Source of the DNA: Natronomonas sp.
Lineage (GTDB): Archaea; Halobacteriota; Halobacteria; Halobacteriales; Haloarculaceae
Direction: 5' to 3'
Assembly (NCBI RefSeq): GCF_028274965.1
Contig: NZ_JAQCNO010000045.1
Coordinates: 1 to 35,787, forward strand
DNA length: 35,787 nt
Positions 31,219-35,787 of this stretch are shown one piece after another; positions within the stretch are counted from its first letter, which is position 1; each line of letters begins with the position of its first letter. A program made the position numbers and the translations under genes. The notes beneath the pieces are model-generated. The model worked only from the letters and a program-made list of their open reading frames with translations. It did not search any database and had not been told where the DNA came from.

Positions 31219-32790
31219 TCACCGCAGCCACGGGAGCCGCCGCTGTACCCGCATGGCGCCGTTCAACAGCCTCGCGAACAGGCGGTAGGGCACGCCGGTC
31301 GGCGGCGAGAGCCCGCCGTACTTCTGGACGGCGACCGTCTGGGACTCCGTAAAGCGGTACAGCCCCTCGAGGCCGTGGCGGCGGCCGATCCCCGACTCCT
31401 TCATCCCGCCCATCGGGGCGTCGAGCGAGGCCCACGCGGCCGCGTAGCTCTCGTTGACGTTGACCGTCCCGGCCTCGATCTCGGCGGCGATCTCACGGCC
31501 GCGCTCGGTGTCGTCGGTCCACACAGACGCGTTCAGCCCGTAGACGGAGTCGTTGGCGCGCTCGATCGCCTCGGCGTCGGTCTCGTAGGGGTACAGCGAC
31601 ACGACGGGACCGAACGTCTCCTCGTTGAACAGCGCCATCGACCCCTCGACGCCGGTCAGAAGCGTCGGCTCGTAGAAGTACGGCCCCACGTCCGGACGCT
31701 TCCGTCCGCCGGTCAGGACGGTCGCGCCCTCGCGTTCGGCCTCGGCGACGTGTCCGGCGACCTTCTCGAGGTGACCGGCCGATATCAGACTCCCCATCCC
31801 GAGGTCGAACTCGTAGCCTGCGCCGAGGTCGATCGACTCGACGGCCTCGCAAAACGCCGCGACGAAGCGATCGAAGACGTCCGCGTGCACGTAGAGCCGC
31901 TCGATCGACAGACACAGCTGCCCGGCGTTGCTGAAACAGCCCCGGAGCAGCCCCTCGACGGCTCGCTCGATGTCGGCGTCCGCCCGGACGATCCCGGGGT
32001 TCTTGCCGCCGAGTTCCAGCGAGCAGTCGGTCAGCGTCCCGCCGGCGCTTCTGGCGACGGCCCGACCCCCCGCCGTCGACCCGGTGAAACAGACGTAATC
32101 GGCCGCCTCGACGACGGCCTCGCCGGTCGCTCTCTCGCCCGTGAGCACCTGAAAGGCCGTCTCGGGGACGCCGGCCTTCCGGAGCAGCGCGGCGGCTTTC
32201 AGCGCGGTGTAGGGCGTCTCGGGTGCGGGTTTGAGCACGACCGCGTTGCCGGCCAACAGCGCGGGGATCGCATCGCCCACCGAGAGGTTGAGCGGGTAGT
32301 TCCACGGTGAGACGATCCCGACCGTCCCGACCGGGTGGTGGTGCACCTCGGTTTCCGTCGCGCCCGGCAGCGCGCCCCGCCGGGGTTCGGTCTCGAGCGC
32401 CGACGCCGCCCGGTAGGCGTAGTACCGCGCCGTCGCCGCGATGTCGAGGACCTCCTCGTGTGCGTCCCGTCTGGCCTTCCCCGTTTCGGCCTGCACAACG
32501 TCCATGATCGCCGCCTGGTCGTCGAGGACGAGATCGTGAAACCGAACGAGGGCGTCGGCGCGCTCCCCGGCGGTCGTCTCGCGCCACGCGCTGTCGGCCG
32601 CGCGATCGAACGCCGCCTCGACGTCGTCCGGTTCGCACGCCGGCACCCCGCCGATCGCGTCGCCCTCGAAGGGCGCCTTGACGGCGATCGCCTCCCGGTC
32701 GCCGACCGTCCGCACGAGCGCGGCGAGGCCGTCGATGGCGGCGGGGCGGTCACCGCTGTGCTCGGGGGCGGCGGACTCGGTGGCTGTCAT
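31219..32790 (-). CDS. NAD(P)-dependent aldehyde dehydrogenase (succinate-semialdehyde dehydrogenase-like)
   Basis: Oxidises an aldehyde to the acid. The 523-residue ALDH-superfamily protein has all key residues: Asn164 (WNYP), Lys187, Glu259 (LELGGKNP) and the nucleophile Cys293 (GQLCLS). ITPWNYPLNL-type wording and AETGKARRDAHEEVLD resemble succinate-semialdehyde and related dehydrogenases, but substrate choice is not certain. An ~18-residue N-terminal acidic extension precedes the conserved fold, and a basic C-terminal tail (MRVQRRLPWLR) follows. The ATG at 32790 is chosen as the only start close to the family N-terminus. It lies 63 bp downstream of tfb on the same strand. Whether they share a transcript is not clear. 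Confidence 0.92.
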   Translation of the reverse strand: MTATESAAPEHSGDRPAAIDGLAALVRTVGDREAIAVKAPFEGDAIGGVPACEPDDVEAAFDRAADSAWRETTAGERADALVRFHDLVLDDQAAIMDVVQAETGKARRDAHEEVLDIAATARYYAYRAASALETEPRRGALPGATETEVHHHPVGTVGIVSPWNYPLNLSVGDAIPALLAGNAVVLKPAPETPYTALKAAALLRKAGVPETAFQVLTGERATGEAVVEAADYVCFTGSTAGGRAVARSAGGTLTDCSLELGGKNPGIVRADADIERAVEGLLRGCFSNAGQLCLSIERLYVHADVFDRFVAAFCEAVESIDLGAGYEFDLGMGSLISAGHLEKVAGHVAEAEREGATVLTGGRKRPDVGPYFYEPTLLTGVEGSMALFNEETFGPVVSLYPYETDAEAIERANDSVYGLNASVWTDDTERGREIAAEIEAGTVNVNESYAAAWASLDAPMGGMKESGIGRRHGLEGLYRFTESQTVAVQKYGGLSPPTGVPYRLFARLLNGAMRVQRRLPWLR

Positions 32791-32853
32791 ACCCGCTGGT
32801 AGGAACGAGCGAGTGATAACGGTGCTGCACGCGCCGATCGGGGGCCGGTCCCG

Positions 32854-33816
32854 TCAGTGGATGCCGAGCGCCTCGATCTGCTCTTGGTACCGGTTGCGGA
32901 TGGTGACCTCGGTCACCTGGGCGACCTCGGCGACCTCGCGTTGGGTCTTCTTTTCGTTGCAGAGAAGCGACGCGGCGTAGATCGCCGCCGCGGCGTAGCC
33001 CGTCGGGGACTTCCCGGAGAGCATGCCCTTCTCGGCGGTCACCTCGATGATCTCGCGGGTCTTCTGTTCGACCTCCTCGCTCAGGCCGAGCTCCGAGCAA
33101 AACCGAGGGACGTACTGGACGGGGTCGACGGGCTCGAGCCCCAGGGACAGCTCCTGGGCGATATAGCGGTACGTGCGGCCGATCTCCTTTTGCTCGACGC
33201 GGGCGACCTCCGCGACCTCGTCGAGGCTGCGTGGGATGCCCTCCTGTCGGCAGGCGGCGTACAGCGCCGCGGTGGCGACGCCCTCGATCGAGCGCCCGCG
33301 GATCAGGTCGTCATCCAGGGCGCGGCGGTAGATGACCGAGGCGACCTCCCGTACCGACCGCGGGACGCCGAGCGCCGAGGACATGCGGTCGATCTCCGAG
33401 AGCGCGAACTGGAGGTTCCGCTCGCCGGCGTCCTTCGTTCTGATCCGCTCTTGCCACTTGCGGAGCCGGTGCATCTGGGAGCGTTTCTCAGAGGAAATGG
33501 ACCGCCCGTACGCGTCCTTGTCCTTCCAATCGATCTGCGTCGTCAGTCCCTTGTCGTGCATCGTCTGTGTCGTCGGCGCGCCGACCCGGGACTTCGATTG
33601 GCGTTCGGAGTGGTTGAACGCCCGCCATTCGGGGCCTCTGTCGATGTTCTCCTCCTCGACGACCAACCCGCAGTCCTCACAGACGAGTTCGCCGCCCCCG
33701 TCTGCGCTGCGAACCAGCGAGTCGGACTCGCACTCGGGACAGCCGGTCTCGTCTTCCGTCTCCGTCTCCGCCTCGCTTTCGGTGGTGCGCTCTCTTTGAC
33801 GGGTAGGCCCTGGCAT
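32854..33816 (-). CDS. tfb: Transcription initiation factor B (TFB)
   Basis: General transcription factor that binds the TBP-TATA complex and recruits RNA polymerase. The 320-residue protein has an acidic N-terminal tail ([11 protein letters not shown]), a zinc ribbon (Cys26, 29, 46, 49), and a B-reader/linker ([47 protein letters not shown]). Two cyclin folds follow (about residues 125-205 and 220-305), the second ending in the BRE-reading HTH ([28 protein letters not shown]). All parts look intact. Haloarchaea carry several TFB paralogues, so this is one of several. The ATG at 33816 lies ~31 bp after a strong TATA box, so it is leaderless. Confidence 0.97.
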   Translation of the reverse strand: MPGPTRQRERTTESEAETETEDETGCPECESDSLVRSADGGGELVCEDCGLVVEEENIDRGPEWRAFNHSERQSKSRVGAPTTQTMHDKGLTTQIDWKDKDAYGRSISSEKRSQMHRLRKWQERIRTKDAGERNLQFALSEIDRMSSALGVPRSVREVASVIYRRALDDDLIRGRSIEGVATAALYAACRQEGIPRSLDEVAEVARVEQKEIGRTYRYIAQELSLGLEPVDPVQYVPRFCSELGLSEEVEQKTREIIEVTAEKGMLSGKSPTGYAAAAIYAASLLCNEKKTQREVAEVAQVTEVTIRNRYQEQIEALGIH

Positions 33817-33842
33817 TATACTTATATGAATTGCCTACTCCA

Positions 33843-33851
33843 CATATAAAT
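33843..33851 (-). promoter_or_regulatory. TATA box of tfb
   Basis: On the minus strand ATTTATATG is centred about 31 bp upstream of the tfb ATG, followed by a further AT-rich stretch, ATTCATATAAG. It is one of the strongest promoter matches in the window. Confidence 0.6.
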
Positions 33852-33936
33852 GCTTTGCACACCTGACCGCTTGCCCGTTCGCCGCCGCCCCCTCGACAAC
33901 GACAAGGCCTTTTTCGATCCCAGGGATCGGGCCGGT

Positions 33937-34217
33937 ATGAACTCGTCGACGCGGGGACACACCGGAGCGATCGCCGCCTGCCTGTTCGTTCTGTGTCTCG
34001 TCCCCGTTGGCGCCCCCGCCGCCCAGCCCTCGACGCCGATCGACGGCGAGCCCGGCGACCGGCCGGTCACGGTCACCGTCACGGTGAGCGACGAGTTCGG
34101 CGCGATCCGGACGGAGACGGCGACGGTTCCGATCCGGCCGACGACCGTCGAGGAGCAGGGCCCGCGCTCGTGATCGCGCTTGCGGTCTGTGCGCTCGCGG
34201 CCCGGCGCTACCGGTAG
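33937..34217 (+). pseudogene. Frameshifted small secreted/anchored protein
   Basis: The reading frame from ATG 33937 gives a signal peptide (HTGAIAACLFVLCLVPVGAPAA) and a beta segment (DRPVTVTVTVSDEFGAIRTETATVPIRPTTVEEQ), then stops at 34171-34173. In the -1 frame the same DNA continues as GPALVIALAVCALAARRYR and ends at a TAG at 34215-34217. That is a typical C-terminal hydrophobic anchor with Arg tail. A single-base deletion (or sequencing error) in the CAGGGCCC run near 34156-34163 would explain it. The intact product would be ~92 residues. Programmed -1 shifting is a less likely alternative. A TTTTT AT-element lies ~30 bp before the ATG. Confidence 0.6.
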
Positions 34218-34234
34218 CGCCGCCCGGTTTTTTT
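34203..34234 (+). terminator. 20-bp palindrome followed by seven Ts
   Basis: A perfect palindrome (34203-34222, core GCGCTACC/GGTAGCGC) is followed by TTTTTTT at 34228-34234. This is a strong intrinsic terminator for the small secreted protein gene. The T-run is also the TATA element of the VOC gene. Confidence 0.6.
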
Positions 34235-34256
34235 ATCGGGCGTCCGTACCGTTCGC

Positions 34257-35111
34257 ATGGAGCTACGGATCGATCACGTCACCGTCGCCGCGAGCGCCTT
34301 AGAGCCGCTCGTCGACGCGTTCGAAGCGGCCGGGCTCGGAACCGCCTACGGCGGCACGCACTCGAACGGCGTCACGCACATGTCGCTTCTCGGCTTCCGC
34401 GACGGCAGCTACGTCGAGCTCGTCTCGACGGTCGAACCCGGGGCCGACTCGCCGTGGTGGGACGAGCCGATCCGACGCGATGGCGGGCCGTGCGCGTGGG
34501 CCATCGAGGTTGAGGACATCGACGCGGCGACGGCGACGCTTGAGGACCGCGGCGTCGACACCGACGGCCCGACCGCATACCGCCGCGTCACCGACGACGG
34601 CACCGTCGTCGAGTGGGACCTCACGTTTCTGGGCGACGGCGACCCCGGCTCGACGCTGCCGTTTCTCATACGCGACCGGACGCCCCGGGAGCGCCGCGCG
34701 AGCCCGACCGGCGAGATGGCGTCCTCGCCGATCGTCGGCGTCGACACGGTCGTCGTCGGCGTCGCCGACCCGGACGCCGCCGCCTCGCGCTTCGAGACCG
34801 CCTTCGACCTCGCCGAACCGACCCGGGGCGAACTCGTCGGACCGGCCTCGGGCGGCGACGCCGTCGCCGACGTCGCCGTCTTCGAGGACGCGCCGGTGGC
34901 GCTGGCGCGGCCCCGCGGTCCGGGAGCCCTCGCCGACCGCATCGACTCGTTCGGCCCGCTGCCGTTCGCGTACGTGCTTGGCTGTGAGGCCCTCGAGGGG
35001 CGCTCCGAGGACCTCGCCGCCGGCTCGCTCGCCGGCCGTACGGTTGGGTGGATGCCGGTGTCGGACCCGGTCGGGTACCGGTATCTCGGCCTCGCGGAAC
35101 CGACCGGCTGA
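34257..35111 (+). CDS. VOC (glyoxalase-like) family protein
   Basis: A 284-residue soluble protein with two vicinal-oxygen-chelate modules. The first spans about 1-120: IDHVTVAASALEPLVDAFEAAGLGTAYGGTHSNGVTHMSLLGFRDGSYVELVS, followed by CAWAIEVEDIDAATATLEDRGV. The second spans about 165-284 (GVDTVVVGVADPDAAASRFETAFDLAEP). The first module keeps His7 and Glu55-type metal-ligand positions (IDHV, YVELVS), as in the Glyoxalase_3 family. A precise substrate cannot be given. The gene has a T-rich TATA element ~25 bp upstream and appears leaderless; it is convergent with a damaged 2-hydroxyacid dehydrogenase gene. Confidence 0.8.
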   Translation: MELRIDHVTVAASALEPLVDAFEAAGLGTAYGGTHSNGVTHMSLLGFRDGSYVELVSTVEPGADSPWWDEPIRRDGGPCAWAIEVEDIDAATATLEDRGVDTDGPTAYRRVTDDGTVVEWDLTFLGDGDPGSTLPFLIRDRTPRERRASPTGEMASSPIVGVDTVVVGVADPDAAASRFETAFDLAEPTRGELVGPASGGDAVADVAVFEDAPVALARPRGPGALADRIDSFGPLPFAYVLGCEALEGRSEDLAAGSLAGRTVGWMPVSDPVGYRYLGLAEPTG

Positions 35112-35164
35112 GCCGCGCCGAGTGCCGTTCGAGGCTCCGAACCGTCCCGTACGCACACACGTTC

Positions 35165-35765
35165 CGACTGTCTTGGTCGCGGTGACGTAGCTCCGGGGGG
35201 GCAAAAGCGGATCGTCGTCGGCCAGCGGCTCCGTCCGGAGCACGTCGAGTGCGGTGCGCTCAAGCGTCCCCGCGTCGAGCGCCTCCACGAGAGCGTCGTC
35301 GAAGACGCCCCCGCGGGCGGTGTTGATCAGGTATCCGCCGTCGAGCGCGGCGAGTTCGGTCGCCCCGACCATCCCTTCTGTCCGCCCCGTCAGCGGCACG
35401 TGTAGCGTCACGAGGTCGGCGCGTTCGAACACCGCGTCGCCGCCGACGAACTCGACGCCGGCGTCCGTCATCGCCTCCCGCTCGGTCGCGGCGTCGAGAT
35501 CGACGTGGTCGTACCCCGACCCGTGGACGGCGATCGCCGCCAGCGCGTCGGCGCCTTCGAGCGCCGCCGCCGTCACCTCGCCGGTCCGGATGAGGGCGGC
35601 CTCGACGCCCGAAAGCGCCGCCGACAGCTCCTCGTCGGCCCGGACGCGCACCGATCCGGCCGGCAGTTCGAACTCCCTGACCGCGTACGCGTCGCCGAGC
35701 GCGCCCTCGAGGGTGTCGATCTCGATCGGGTGTGACTCGCTCGTGACGGCGAGAACGTCGGGCAT
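35165..35765 (-). pseudogene. D-2-hydroxyacid dehydrogenase remnant lacking the Rossmann core
   Basis: From ATG 35765 the product follows the family up to AIAVHGSGYDHVDLDAATERE (about residue 96). It then jumps directly to AMTDAGVEFVGGDAVFERADLVTLHVPLTGRTEGMVG. The ~100 residues that carry the GxGxxG NAD-binding motif are missing. INTARGG keeps the Arg and LDVLRTEP the Glu, but the PHxAG catalytic His segment is absent; the sequence after DDDPLLPP turns into unrelated residues. A G7 run at 35194-35200 may mark a further frameshift. An intact family member has ~310-330 residues. The frame stays open into the VOC gene only as an antisense shadow. Confidence 0.75.
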
Positions 35766-35787
35766 GGGTCGAGTGATGCGTCGACGG

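Overview
The window is a gene-dense stretch (GC roughly 70%) of a haloarchaeal (class Halobacteria) chromosome. The proteins are acidic and rich in Asp and Glu. Many genes have a TATA-like box about 25-32 bp before the start codon and so are probably leaderless. Diagnostic haloarchaeal genes are an AglB oligosaccharyltransferase, a PGF-CTERM S-layer glycoprotein, a HalX-type response regulator, transcription factor B and a BtuCDF cluster whose BtuF ends in a PGF-CTERM anchor. The genus cannot be fixed from the sequence alone. I found no rRNA, tRNA, CRISPR array, insertion sequence or replication origin.

Layout. 0.2-2.1 kb holds a two-gene ABC exporter (ATPase plus ABC-2 permease). 2.1-6.2 kb, on the minus strand, holds aglB and an NAD-dependent sugar epimerase. 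6.2-9.2 kb holds a membrane metal-dependent hydrolase, a UbiA-type prenyltransferase and an MFS transporter; a five-copy 14-bp tandem repeat lies between the first two. 9.4-12.8 kb is btuD-btuC diverging from btuF around what looks like one shared TATA element. 12.8-16.6 kb is signalling: a 7TM/PAS histidine kinase, a Tat lipoprotein, a small membrane protein, and a HalX response regulator diverging from a winged-helix regulator. 16.6-20 kb holds small membrane and soluble conserved proteins (DUF3592, DUF456, SnoaL-like, a CxxC protein, DUF4864).

20.0-23.1 kb is the S-layer glycoprotein gene, with two TATA boxes, a roughly 107-nt leader containing a 32-codon upstream ORF that overlaps the S-layer start as ATGA, and a T-rich terminator. 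Its first few hundred coding bases have much lower GC than the rest. 23.2-26.4 kb carries an acyl-CoA dehydrogenase, an HTTM-domain (vitamin K-dependent carboxylase-like) membrane protein and a convergent PadR-like regulator. 26.4-29.2 kb has a small conserved protein and a 794-residue protein made of an N-terminal domain, an Ser/Asp-rich linker, a coiled coil and a C-terminal domain that may be a degenerate Mrr-like nuclease fold. 29.3-33.8 kb holds a coiled-coil/winged-helix protein, purA, an aldehyde dehydrogenase and tfb. The right end has two damaged genes, a frameshifted small secreted protein and a 2-hydroxyacid dehydrogenase that has lost its Rossmann core, on either side of an intact VOC protein.

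How the genes fit together. AglB N-glycosylates surface proteins, and the S-layer protein in the same window has about 15 N-X-S/T sequons, so glycosyltransferase and principal substrate lie within 20 kb. BtuF and the S-layer protein both end in PGFG-hydrophobic-Arg tails, which predicts that an archaeosortase (not in this window) processes both. The most interesting leads are the S-layer leader and upstream ORF, the shared btu promoter, the 14-bp repeat array and the large Ser/Asp-rich coiled-coil protein.
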